Source: Actinomycetes bacterium
Lineage (GTDB): Bacteria > Actinomycetota > Actinomycetes > Streptosporangiales > Streptosporangiaceae
Direction: 5' to 3'
DNA: 34,979 nucleotides
Assembly: GCA_021792405.1 (NCBI GenBank)
Contig: JAJYUU010000045.1
Location: 1 to 34,979 of the forward strand
The notes under the pieces: generated by a model
Told to the model about the DNA's origin: nothing
Seen by the model: only the letters and a program-made list of their open reading frames with translations
The model's database searches: none
Program-made: the position numbers and the translations under genes
Shown here: positions 27,203 to 34,128 of the stretch, one piece after another
Layout: each line of letters starts with the position of its first letter
How positions within the stretch are numbered: the stretch's first letter is position 1

Positions 27203-27927
27203 GGCTGAACACCCGGTTCGCCGCCGTCCGGTTGGGCGCCGTCCGGTTGGGCGCCGTCCGGTTGGGCGCCGGCCGGTTCGCCGCGCAGCGGCAGCCGCCG
27301 CAGCACCTCGTAGGCAAGGGTCGGATAAATGCTCTCCCGCACCATGAGCAACTCGCTGACCTCGGTCTCGATGTCGATCACCAGCGACTCAAGCCGCCGC
27401 AGCAGGCCGGCCGGATCCGTCAGCGGCTGCCGGTAGCGGAACAGCGAGGCATGCACGGTCTCCACCGAGCTATAGGTGATCGGCCAGGGCAGGTCCAGGG
27501 CCGCGGTGATCTCCCGGCGCAGGCGGCCGACCGGGTTCGGCTCCGCGGCCACCGCGATGATCGCCGCGTCGGCGGCTACCAGGCGCCGGTAACGCAGCCG
27601 CATCGGCCCGGTCGCCTCGGTAATCGCGGTGATGGCCGCCAGCCAGCCGTCGCCGCGGGAAGCCCATAGCGCGTCCTTCGGCTCGCTGAACTCCCGCCTG
27701 ACCGGCAGCAGCCAGGCGATGCTCATGTGCAACTGGCTCTCAGGCTGGCGCAGCAGGGCAGGCTCAAGCGTCAGCACCTGCCGCTGCACGTTAGCCAGAG
27801 CCGCGGCGGCAGCCGGATCGGGCCGGATCATGAGCAGGTAGCCCACGCCGGGGAGGCCCCAGTTCGTCGACAGTTCCAGTTCACCGGCGAGCACCGACGG
27901 CGCGTGCCTGGCCTGGATATCAGTCAC
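27199..27927 (-). CDS. 2H-phosphoesterase-superfamily-like protein
   Basis: A 242-aa protein with two HxS/T motifs: ESQLHMSIAWLLPV (His67, Ser69) and VETVHASLFRYRQPL (His159, Ser161), 92 residues apart. This is the signature of the 2H phosphoesterase / LigT fold, whose members cut or form 2',3'-cyclic and 2'-5' phosphodiesters. The N-terminal strand GVGYLLMIRP fits the fold. The actual substrate is unknown. The C-terminus is a disordered run of GAQPD units from a 15-bp DNA repeat. The GTG start has no ribosome site but sits 7 nt after a TAGCCT box, suggesting a leaderless message. The stop overlaps the start of the LigD-type polymerase, so this gene leads a two-gene operon; a job in processing nucleic-acid ends is plausible but inferred. 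Confidence 0.78.
   Translation of the reverse strand: MTDIQARHAPSVLAGELELSTNWGLPGVGYLLMIRPDPAAAAALANVQRQVLTLEPALLRQPESQLHMSIAWLLPVRREFSEPKDALWASRGDGWLAAITAITEATGPMRLRYRRLVAADAAIIAVAAEPNPVGRLRREITAALDLPWPITYSSVETVHASLFRYRQPLTDPAGLLRRLESLVIDIETEVSELLMVRESIYPTLAYEVLRRLPLRGEPAGAQPDGAQPDGAQPDGGEPGVQP
27215..27274 (-). repeat. 15-bp in-frame tandem repeat, four units
   Basis: Units of GGTTGGGCGCCGTCC on the plus strand at 27215-27229 (variant), 27230-27244, 27245-27259 and 27260-27274 (one change). They encode the GAQPD repeats at the end of the 2H-phosphoesterase-like protein, directly before its overlap with the polymerase gene, so copy-number changes keep the frame and the coupling. Confidence 0.9.
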
Positions 27928-27934
27928 CGAATGA

Positions 27935-27940
27935 AGGCTA
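27935..27940 (-). promoter_or_regulatory. Possible leaderless -10 box of the 2H-phosphoesterase operon
   Basis: TAGCCT on the minus strand, 7 nt before GTG 27927, with no Shine-Dalgarno in between. It fits the TANNNT pattern of actinobacterial leaderless promoters, but the -35 is not recognisable. Confidence 0.4.
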
Positions 27941-28054
27941 GCTCAGTCGCCCGCCGGGCACTGGGCAGTCTGCGGGGGCGCCAGCACGGACAGCCCCGTT
28001 CCCGCATAGGGTGGTCTGCACACAGCAGCCCATCGCGCGGAACAGCGGAGCAAG

Positions 28055-30022
28055 ATGACCGGCCCGGATCTCAGCCAGCGCTTGTCGGAAGTAGCCGAGC
28101 AGCCGAACGGCGGCGCCGCCGCGGCGGCGACCCTGCGCCAATGGCTGTCGGTGGATCAGCCGTTTGTCAGCAGTTCCGAGCTGCGGCGGTTTGCCGAGCA
28201 GGCGCCGGTCGAGATGATCGTCGATGCGTTCAGGTGCGACATCCCGTTCGGCACCGGTGGCAGGCGAGGACGGGTCGGTATCGGGCCCAACCGGATTAAT
28301 CCGCGGACTCTGGCCCTGACCGTCGCCGGGCACTGCGAGTTCCTGAAGCAGACTGGCGGCGACTCCAGCCGGACAGTTGTCGTCGCCAACGACACCAGGG
28401 TGTTCACCGACATCAACCGGCTGCACACGTTCATGGGCGAGGGCTGGTCGCTGCTGGGTACCAGCTCCCGTAGCCTGGCCCTGCTGGCCTGCCAGCTCTA
28501 CGCCGTCTACGGGTTCGAGACCTACCTCACCGCCCCCAAGGACCCCGACGCGTACATGCCGACGCCGGAGCTGTCGTACGCGATCCGCGCGCTGCACGCG
28601 GCGGGCGGGCTCAACGTGTCGGCCTCGCACAATCACCCCGATGACAACGGATTCAAGGTCTACACGCCGACCGGCGGCCAGTACTGCCCGCCGGACGACT
28701 CGACCCTGTCCCGCGCGGTCGAGCAGGTCGAGCTCGACCCGCGGATTGAGGAGCTTGTCGCCCGGTACCTCGGGGTGGCCGCCGAGATCCCGGCTGACGT
28801 GCACCGCAAGTACATCGACATGTACGTCAGCCGGGATGCCGCGATCTGCGCATCGTCGGCCCCGTTCCGGGCGAGCGTGCCGGTGGTGTACACGCCGCTG
28901 TGCGGTACCGGGCTGGCGAACGTGGGGGAGACCCTGGCCGGGGCCGGGTACCAGCTGCATACTCCGCCCGACCAGTACCCGGATGGCTCGTTCGCGTCGA
29001 TCCCGATGCGCTCGCCGAACCCGGAGATACCGGGCGTCACCGATCCGGCGATCGAGTTCGCCGCGTCGGCTGGCGCGGAACTGGTGCTGTCCAGCGATCC
29101 GGATGCCGACCGCCTCGGTGTGGAGGTGAAGCTGCCGGACGGCTCCTGGCGGCACCTGACCGGGAACCAGATCGGCGCGATCATCGCCTACTTCCTGATC
29201 GCCGACCCGGCCGGGCCGCGCCTGGCCGGGGAGCTGATCACCACGGTGGCGACCAGCCGGGTGCTGCGCGCGATCGGCTCGCTGGGGTCCAAGGTCCGGG
29301 TCACCGACGACCTGATGATCGGTTTCAAGTTCGTCGGCCAGTTGCTTGACGCGCTCGAGGAGTCCGCCACCGGACCGGTGCCGCTCGTGCTGGCCTCCGA
29401 AGAGAGCCACGGTTACCTGACCACGACTGACCTGCGCGACAAGGACGCGGCGTCCGGCGGGTTCATCATCGCGCACCTGCACGCGTCGATGCGCCGCAGC
29501 GGACGGACCCTGTGGGACTACCTGATGGAGGTCTTCGTGGCCACCGGGGTCCACATCGAGCACGGCCGGTCGCTGGTGCTGCTCGGTGCGGACGGCGCGG
29601 AGCAGATCAAGTCGGTGATGCGCTCGCTGCGCGAGCAGCCGCTGGAGCGTCTCGGCAGCGAGCCCGTCACGGTCCGCCACGACTTCCTGGTGGACGGCAC
29701 CGACGGGCCCCGGTCCGGTCGAGCGCTGTCCCCGGGCGAGAAGGCATCCAGGGACGTGCTCGAGATGATCAGCGAGCATTACCGGATCGTGGTGCGCCCG
29801 TCCGGAACCGAGGCCAAGCTGAAGTATTACTTCGACTATGCCGAGCCGCCGCGGTCTGGTGCCGCCGCGCGATACGCGGAGCTGGAGGCCGCCGTGACGG
29901 CAGACTGCTCAGCCGTGTACGCGGATCTGGCCAGGCGCGCCGGTTACGAGCTGTCGGCCGCTGCTCTTGAGCTCCCGGATGTGATGCCGGTGCAGCAGAA
30001 GGCCGGTTACCAGCCGGGCTAG
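28055..30022 (+). CDS. Phosphoglucomutase/phosphomannomutase-family protein (large form)
   Basis: A 655-aa alpha-D-phosphohexomutase that moves a phosphate between C1 and C6 of a sugar. Domain 1 has IPFGTGGRRGRVGIGPNRIN and the phosphoserine loop NVSASHNHPDDNGFKVY (Ser191). The metal loop is SSDPDADRLGV (Asp348, 350, 352), the sugar loop ASEESHGYL, and the phosphate loop VVRPSGTEAKLKYY (581-586). The opening motif is that of the PGM2/phosphopentomutase-like subgroup, and the enzyme is about 80 residues longer than usual, with an insertion before the phosphoserine loop and a C-tail. Sugar specificity is uncertain. GGAGCAAG precedes the ATG. It lies 57 bp before a second, distinct mutase on the same strand. 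Confidence 0.88.
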   Translation: MTGPDLSQRLSEVAEQPNGGAAAAATLRQWLSVDQPFVSSSELRRFAEQAPVEMIVDAFRCDIPFGTGGRRGRVGIGPNRINPRTLALTVAGHCEFLKQTGGDSSRTVVVANDTRVFTDINRLHTFMGEGWSLLGTSSRSLALLACQLYAVYGFETYLTAPKDPDAYMPTPELSYAIRALHAAGGLNVSASHNHPDDNGFKVYTPTGGQYCPPDDSTLSRAVEQVELDPRIEELVARYLGVAAEIPADVHRKYIDMYVSRDAAICASSAPFRASVPVVYTPLCGTGLANVGETLAGAGYQLHTPPDQYPDGSFASIPMRSPNPEIPGVTDPAIEFAASAGAELVLSSDPDADRLGVEVKLPDGSWRHLTGNQIGAIIAYFLIADPAGPRLAGELITTVATSRVLRAIGSLGSKVRVTDDLMIGFKFVGQLLDALEESATGPVPLVLASEESHGYLTTTDLRDKDAASGGFIIAHLHASMRRSGRTLWDYLMEVFVATGVHIEHGRSLVLLGADGAEQIKSVMRSLREQPLERLGSEPVTVRHDFLVDGTDGPRSGRALSPGEKASRDVLEMISEHYRIVVRPSGTEAKLKYYFDYAEPPRSGAAARYAELEAAVTADCSAVYADLARRAGYELSAAALELPDVMPVQQKAGYQPG

Positions 30023-30079
30023 GCCCGGCAGTGGCGCAGCCGGGCCGATTGCGCCTGACGAAGTGAGGGGACGGGGCTG

Positions 30080-31708
30080 ATGGACGAGCGGGCCGGTCAG
30101 CCGGCCACGGCCGCCGACCTAGTCGATGTGGCCACGCTGGTGACCGCGTATTTCAGCGAGCACCCGGATCCGGCGCAGCCGTCGCAGCGGGTGTCGTTCG
30201 GCACCTCCGGGCACCGGGGCAGCGCGCTCCGGCTGTCGTTCAACTCCGATCACATCGCCGCCATGACCCAGGCCATCTGCGAGTACCGGGCTGTCGCCGG
30301 CATCACCGGCCCGATCTTCGTCGGCCGGGATACGCACGCGCTGTCGGAGCCTGCCATAGTCACGGCACTCGAAGTGCTCGCGGCCAACGATGCCGAGATC
30401 CTCATCGACAGCCGGGATGGCTTCACCCCGACGCCAGCCCTGTCCCGCGCGATCATCGCCTATAACGCCGATCGCGCGGCCGGCCTGGCGGACGGCATCG
30501 TCATCACGCCGTCGCACAACCCGCCCGAGGACGGCGGCTTCAAGTACAACCCGCCCGACGGCGGGCCGGCCGGAGCTGCGGTGACCTCGGCCATCCAGGC
30601 GCGGGCCAACGAGTTGCTGGCGGGCGGGCTTCGCGAGGTGCGCCGCATTCCGGTGGCCAGGGCACGGCAGTTGGCCGGCCGGTTCGACTTTCTCGGTGAC
30701 TACGTTGCCGCGCTCCCGTTTGTCATCGACATGGCGGCGATCAGGGCCGCCCACGTCCGCATCGGCGCGGACCCGCTCGGTGGCGCCAGCGTGGCGTACT
30801 GGAGTGAGATCGCCGAGCGGTACGAGCTGGAGCTCACCGTCGTGAACCCGGTCGTCGATCCCACGTTCCGGTTCATGACGCTGGACTGGGACGGCCGGAT
30901 CAGGATGGACTGCTCGTCGCCGAGCGCGATGGCGTCGCTGATCGGGCGGCGCGCTGACTTCGCGGTGGCGACGGGCAACGACACCGACGCCGACCGGCAT
31001 GGCATCGTGACACCCGACGCGGGGCTGATGAACCCCAATCACTATCTGGCTGCCGCGATCGAGTACCTGATCCGGCACCGGGACGGCTGGCCGGCCGACG
31101 CTGCCGTCGGCAAGACCATGGTCAGTTCGTCGATGATTGACCGGGTGGCCGACGAGAGCGGCCGGCGCCTGGTGGAAGTACCCGTCGGCTTCAAGTGGTT
31201 CGTGCCCGGCCTGATTGACGGGAGCCTGGCGTTCGGCGGCGAGGAAAGCGCTGGCGCATCGTTCCTGTGCCGGGATGGCCGGGTGTGGACGACGGACAAG
31301 GACGGGATCATCCTGAACTTGCTCGCCGCCGAAATCATCGCGGTCACCGGCAGCTCGCCGAGCACGCTGTACCGGTCGACGGCCGACCGGCTCGGTGACC
31401 CTGCGTACGCCCGGATCGACGCGCCCGCGACGCCAGCGCAGAAGGCAGTGCTCGCCAGGCTGTCCCCGGAGCAGTTCGGGGCCGCGGAGCTGGCCGGCGA
31501 GCCGGTACTGGCCCGGCTGACCGCTGCGCCGGGCAACGGCGAGCCGCTGGGCGGGATCAAGGTCGTCACCGACTCCGGCTGGTTCGCCGCCCGGCCGTCC
31601 GGCACCGAAGATGTCTACAAGCTGTACGCGGAGTCCTTCCGCGGGCCCGGCCACCTGGCCCGCATCCAGAGCGAAGCGCAGCAGCTGCTGGCCGGCCTCC
31701 TCGGCTGA
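30080..31708 (+). CDS. pgm: Phosphoglucomutase, alpha-D-glucose-specific type
   Basis: A 542-aa enzyme that interconverts glucose 1-phosphate and glucose 6-phosphate, linking glycogen and nucleotide-sugar synthesis to glycolysis. It follows E. coli Pgm closely: [13 protein letters not shown] near the start, phosphoserine loop [20 protein letters not shown] (Ser145; Ser146 in E. coli), metal loop [12 protein letters not shown] (Asp301, 303, 305), [11 protein letters not shown] and [19 protein letters not shown]. Length also matches (546 aa). GAGGGGACGGGG precedes ATG 30080. The debranching-like enzyme at 6693-8798 acts in the same metabolic area, though it is far away. Confidence 0.95.
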   Translation: MDERAGQPATAADLVDVATLVTAYFSEHPDPAQPSQRVSFGTSGHRGSALRLSFNSDHIAAMTQAICEYRAVAGITGPIFVGRDTHALSEPAIVTALEVLAANDAEILIDSRDGFTPTPALSRAIIAYNADRAAGLADGIVITPSHNPPEDGGFKYNPPDGGPAGAAVTSAIQARANELLAGGLREVRRIPVARARQLAGRFDFLGDYVAALPFVIDMAAIRAAHVRIGADPLGGASVAYWSEIAERYELELTVVNPVVDPTFRFMTLDWDGRIRMDCSSPSAMASLIGRRADFAVATGNDTDADRHGIVTPDAGLMNPNHYLAAAIEYLIRHRDGWPADAAVGKTMVSSSMIDRVADESGRRLVEVPVGFKWFVPGLIDGSLAFGGEESAGASFLCRDGRVWTTDKDGIILNLLAAEIIAVTGSSPSTLYRSTADRLGDPAYARIDAPATPAQKAVLARLSPEQFGAAELAGEPVLARLTAAPGNGEPLGGIKVVTDSGWFAARPSGTEDVYKLYAESFRGPGHLARIQSEAQQLLAGLLG

Positions 31709-31741
31709 CGACGGTGGCGAGCCCCTGGTTGGCTCCCCGGC

Positions 31742-31817
31742 TCGACTCCCTAGTCCGTTGCTGGCTTTTAGCGGGCGATTTGCCGGTTTCGTGGCCAGCA
31801 ACCAGCTAGGGAGTCGG
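31742..31817. repeat. Long imperfect inverted repeat after pgm
   Basis: Two 24-bp arms (31742-31765 and 31794-31817) are complementary at about 20 positions, including CGACTCCCTAG / CTAGGGAGTCG and TTGCTGGC / GCCAGCAA, around a 28-nt loop. It lies between pgm and the lipid kinase gene. It may be a terminator or attenuator, or a small mobile palindromic element; no T-run follows. Confidence 0.75.
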
Positions 31818-31836
31818 TTGTGCCGCGCCGCCGGGC

Positions 31837-31878
31837 GGCGGATGGTAGTGCGATGAGGGCGGATGGCGGTGCGATGAG
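31837..31878 (+). repeat. 21-bp tandem duplication carrying the start codon
   Basis: 31837-31857 and 31858-31878 differ at two positions. Each contains GTGCGATGAG, so the lipid kinase gene has two in-frame ATG codons (31853 and 31874) with the same upstream context. Confidence 0.85.
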
Positions 31879-32758
31879 GCTGCCGGCCGTTGTCGTCAAC
31901 CCGACCCGGGTCCGCGGCGGCCTGGACCGGCTGCGGCAGCACTGCGAGCGGGCCGCGGCGGAGCACGGCTGGGCGCCGCCGCGCATGCTGGCGACGTCGG
32001 CAGGCGATGCCGGTTCCGCGGCGGCCCTGACCGCTGTCGAGAACGGCGCCCAGCTTGTCATCTGCGTCGGCGGCGACGGCACCGTGCGCGCCTGTGCCGA
32101 GGCGCTGGCCGGGACGAGCGTGCCGCTGGCGATCGTGCCGGCTGGCTCGGCGAACCTGACCGCCAGGGCACTGCGCGTTCCCGCCGGACTGGACGCGGCG
32201 CTCGCGGCCGCGTTCGGAGGCCGGGACGCACGGATCGACCTGGCGACTGCAGACGGCATCGTGTTCGCCGCTATGGCCGGGATCGGGCTGGATGCCGCCG
32301 TCGTGGGCGCGACACCGGATGCCGCCAGGCGCCTGGCGGGCTGGCCAGCGTACGCCGGGGCCGCGGTCGGCCAGCTGCTGCGCCGGCCCGCTACGTTCAC
32401 CCTGCGGCTGGACGGCTGCGCGCCGCTCACCAGGCGCGCCAGGGCGGTTACCGTCGGGAACTCGGGCGCGCTGCCGGGCGGCTTCCCGATCCTGCCGGAC
32501 GCGCGCGTCGACGACGGCGTGCTCGACGTGCTGATCCTGGCGCCGTCCGGGCTGGCAGGCTGGCTGCAGGTCGGCCTGCGGGTTGCGGTACACAGCCGGG
32601 CCGCCGATCGGCAGCTGGAGCGCCACCGAGCGCACGAGATCGAGATATGCGCCGACGAGGAACTGCCGCGGCAGATCGATGGCGAGGTCATCACCAGCGG
32701 CCGGTCGCTGACGGTGGCGATCCGGCCAGGCGCCCTGCTGGTCCGGGTTCCGGCGTAG
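31874..32758 (+). CDS. Diacylglycerol kinase family lipid kinase
   Basis: A 294-aa cytosolic lipid kinase of the DgkB/YegS type, which phosphorylates diacylglycerol or a related lipid with ATP. The N-domain has RLPAVVVNPTRVRGGLDRLR and the nucleotide motif LVICVGGDGTVRACAEAL (GGDGT at 66-70), then VPLAIVPAGSANLTARAL, where most relatives have GTxND or GTxN. The C-domain shows GFPILPDARVDDGVLDVLIL and ELPRQIDGEVI, both typical. The start is ambiguous: ATG 31874 opens directly with the first strand, but ATG 31853 and an earlier codon at 31820 are in frame. It follows pgm and the long hairpin. PAGSAN in place of GTxN is seen in some actinobacterial members. Confidence 0.87.
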   Translation: MRLPAVVVNPTRVRGGLDRLRQHCERAAAEHGWAPPRMLATSAGDAGSAAALTAVENGAQLVICVGGDGTVRACAEALAGTSVPLAIVPAGSANLTARALRVPAGLDAALAAAFGGRDARIDLATADGIVFAAMAGIGLDAAVVGATPDAARRLAGWPAYAGAAVGQLLRRPATFTLRLDGCAPLTRRARAVTVGNSGALPGGFPILPDARVDDGVLDVLILAPSGLAGWLQVGLRVAVHSRAADRQLERHRAHEIEICADEELPRQIDGEVITSGRSLTVAIRPGALLVRVPA

Positions 32759-32781
32759 GCGCGCAGTGCCGCCTGGCTCAG

Positions 32782-32826
32782 GCCGCCAGCGCCGCCAGCG
32801 CCGCCAGCGCCGCCAGCGCCGCCAGC
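32782..32826. repeat. 9-bp tandem repeat GCCGCCAGC, five perfect copies
   Basis: 32782-32826, in the 111-bp gap between the convergent stops of the lipid kinase and the nitroreductase. No gene uses it as coding sequence. Confidence 0.95.
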
Positions 32827-32869
32827 GGGCTGGGGCCGCCGACGGTCGGCGCGCATCGGCGCTGCCGGA

Positions 32870-33535
32870 TCAATCCGCTGGCGGCCACAACGGCTCGCCG
32901 ACCTCGAATCCGACTGGCGTGCCCCAGCGGTTGCGGAAGGCCACCTCGTGGGCGGGCCGCCGGGGGGCCACGCCCCACCGGCCGGTCGGGTAGCCGAGCG
33001 AGACCAGGCAGGCCATGCTCCAGCCCTTGCCGTCCGGCACGCCCAGGATCTCCATGGCCCGCTCGCCGTGGAAGATGCCCAGCACGGAGGTAATCGAGCT
33101 GCCGACGCCGTCAGCCCTGGCGGCGAGCTGGGCGCTCCACACTGCCGGGAAGATGGAGCCGCCGGAGCCGTCGCCGCGAGCGAACGCGGCCAGGAACAGC
33201 GGCACGTCCTCGAAGTGGTCGGCGAGGTGCTGCGCGGACGCCTGCACCCGCAGCAGCGAGGCGCTGCGCGGATCGTCGGGCGCGGATCTCGCGCGCTCGA
33301 GCCGCTCGCGGTAGAACGTCTCCCACAGCCTGCCGATCGCGTCCCGGTACAGCGGTCCCAGCGTCGCCTTGACGTCCGGATCGTCGATCAGCAGGAATCG
33401 CCAGTCCTGAGCGTTGCCGCCGCTCGGCGCGCGGATGGCGGCGTCGAGGATGCGGGCCTGGACGGCGCGCGGGATCGGGTCCGGCTTGACCCGCCGCATC
33501 GCCCTGGTCGTATACAGCGCCTCGTAAACATCCAT
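32870..33535 (-). CDS. Nitroreductase-family protein
   Basis: A 221-aa FMN-dependent oxidoreductase of the nitroreductase fold. It opens MDVYEALYTTRAMRRVKPDP, the usual FMN-phosphate binding start (YxxxxxRRAxRxF), followed by RAPSGGNAQDWRFLLIDDP and the late IFHGERAMEILGVPDG and ACLVSLGYPTGRWG. Relatives reduce nitro groups, flavins or quinones, or modify tetrapyrrole and iodotyrosine-type substrates; the substrate here is unknown. ATG 33535 has GGAAGG about 7 nt upstream; longer open frames are not supported. It is convergent with the lipid kinase and divergent from mscL. Confidence 0.88.
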   Translation of the reverse strand: MDVYEALYTTRAMRRVKPDPIPRAVQARILDAAIRAPSGGNAQDWRFLLIDDPDVKATLGPLYRDAIGRLWETFYRERLERARSAPDDPRSASLLRVQASAQHLADHFEDVPLFLAAFARGDGSGGSIFPAVWSAQLAARADGVGSSITSVLGIFHGERAMEILGVPDGKGWSMACLVSLGYPTGRWGVAPRRPAHEVAFRNRWGTPVGFEVGEPLWPPAD

Positions 33536-33696
33536 CGTGCCGCCTTCCGCCACCGCTACCCTGGACCGGATCATGCCATACGCCCCAGGTCGGCGGTCCG
33601 GGAACGACAGGCAGGAAACGGGCGCTGCGATGCTCGGCCGACTGGTATGCACGCGGTGAGATCCAGACCACCGGCAGTTTGGAACGGAGGACGGTC

Positions 33697-34119
33697 ATGA
33701 AGGGTTTCCGTAACTTCTTGCTGCGCGGCGACATCATCGTCGTAGCGGTAGGCCTGATCGTGGCGCTCGCTTTCAGCACGCTGATCAGCGCCTTCACCAC
33801 TAGCGTCATCAACCCGCTCGTCGCCAGGGCTGAGGGGACGCACTCGGCGGGCCTCGGCTGGCAGCTCGGCTCCGCGGGGAATACGGCGACGTTCCTGAAC
33901 ATCGGAGCGTTCATCTCGGCGCTGATCTACTTCGTTATCTTCATGGCCGTCATCTACTTCGTCATCGTCCTGCCGTACAAGGCTGCCTCGGCCCGGCGCG
34001 GCCTCACCGTGTTCGGCGCGCCGGCGCCGGTGAAGACCTGCCCGGCTTGCCTGTCCGCAGATCTTCCGGCGGCCGCGTCGAAATGCAAGTACTGCGGCAC
34101 CGACCAGCCGGCCGCGTAA
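33697..34119 (+). CDS. mscL: MscL mechanosensitive channel with C-terminal zinc ribbon
   Basis: A 140-aa large-conductance stretch-activated channel that vents solutes under hypo-osmotic shock. MKGFRNFLLRGDIIVVAVGL is the conserved N-helix and the start of TM1 (about 11-38); TM2 spans about 66-93 and ends VIVLPYKAASARR. The ribosome site GGAGG is 6 nt before ATG 33697. The periplasmic loop is short and Gly-rich. The C-terminus, in place of the usual helical bundle, carries CPAC (Cys115, 118) and CKYC (Cys130, 133), a zinc-ribbon-like pair facing the cytoplasm. Related actinobacterial MscL proteins have similar tails, whose function is unknown. It is 9 bp before the aldo/keto reductase gene. 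Confidence 0.9.
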   Translation: MKGFRNFLLRGDIIVVAVGLIVALAFSTLISAFTTSVINPLVARAEGTHSAGLGWQLGSAGNTATFLNIGAFISALIYFVIFMAVIYFVIVLPYKAASARRGLTVFGAPAPVKTCPACLSADLPAAASKCKYCGTDQPAA

Positions 34120-34122
34120 GTT
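34117..34122 (+). promoter_or_regulatory. Possible leaderless -10 of the aldo/keto reductase
   Basis: TAAGTT, which includes the mscL stop codon, ends 6 nt before ATG 34129. No ribosome site precedes that ATG. It fits TANNNT leaderless promoters; alternatively translation reinitiates after mscL. Confidence 0.35.
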
Positions 34123-34128
34123 GGCTCC

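Noticed and set aside
27938-29779. 613-codon minus-strand open frame opposite the large mutase
   Set aside because: Low-complexity Arg/Asp/Val-rich shadow; the plus frame has all four mutase motifs.
30119-32635. 838-codon minus-strand open frame opposite pgm and the lipid kinase
   Set aside because: It spans two well-supported plus-strand genes and their intergenic hairpin; a stop-free shadow caused by high GC.
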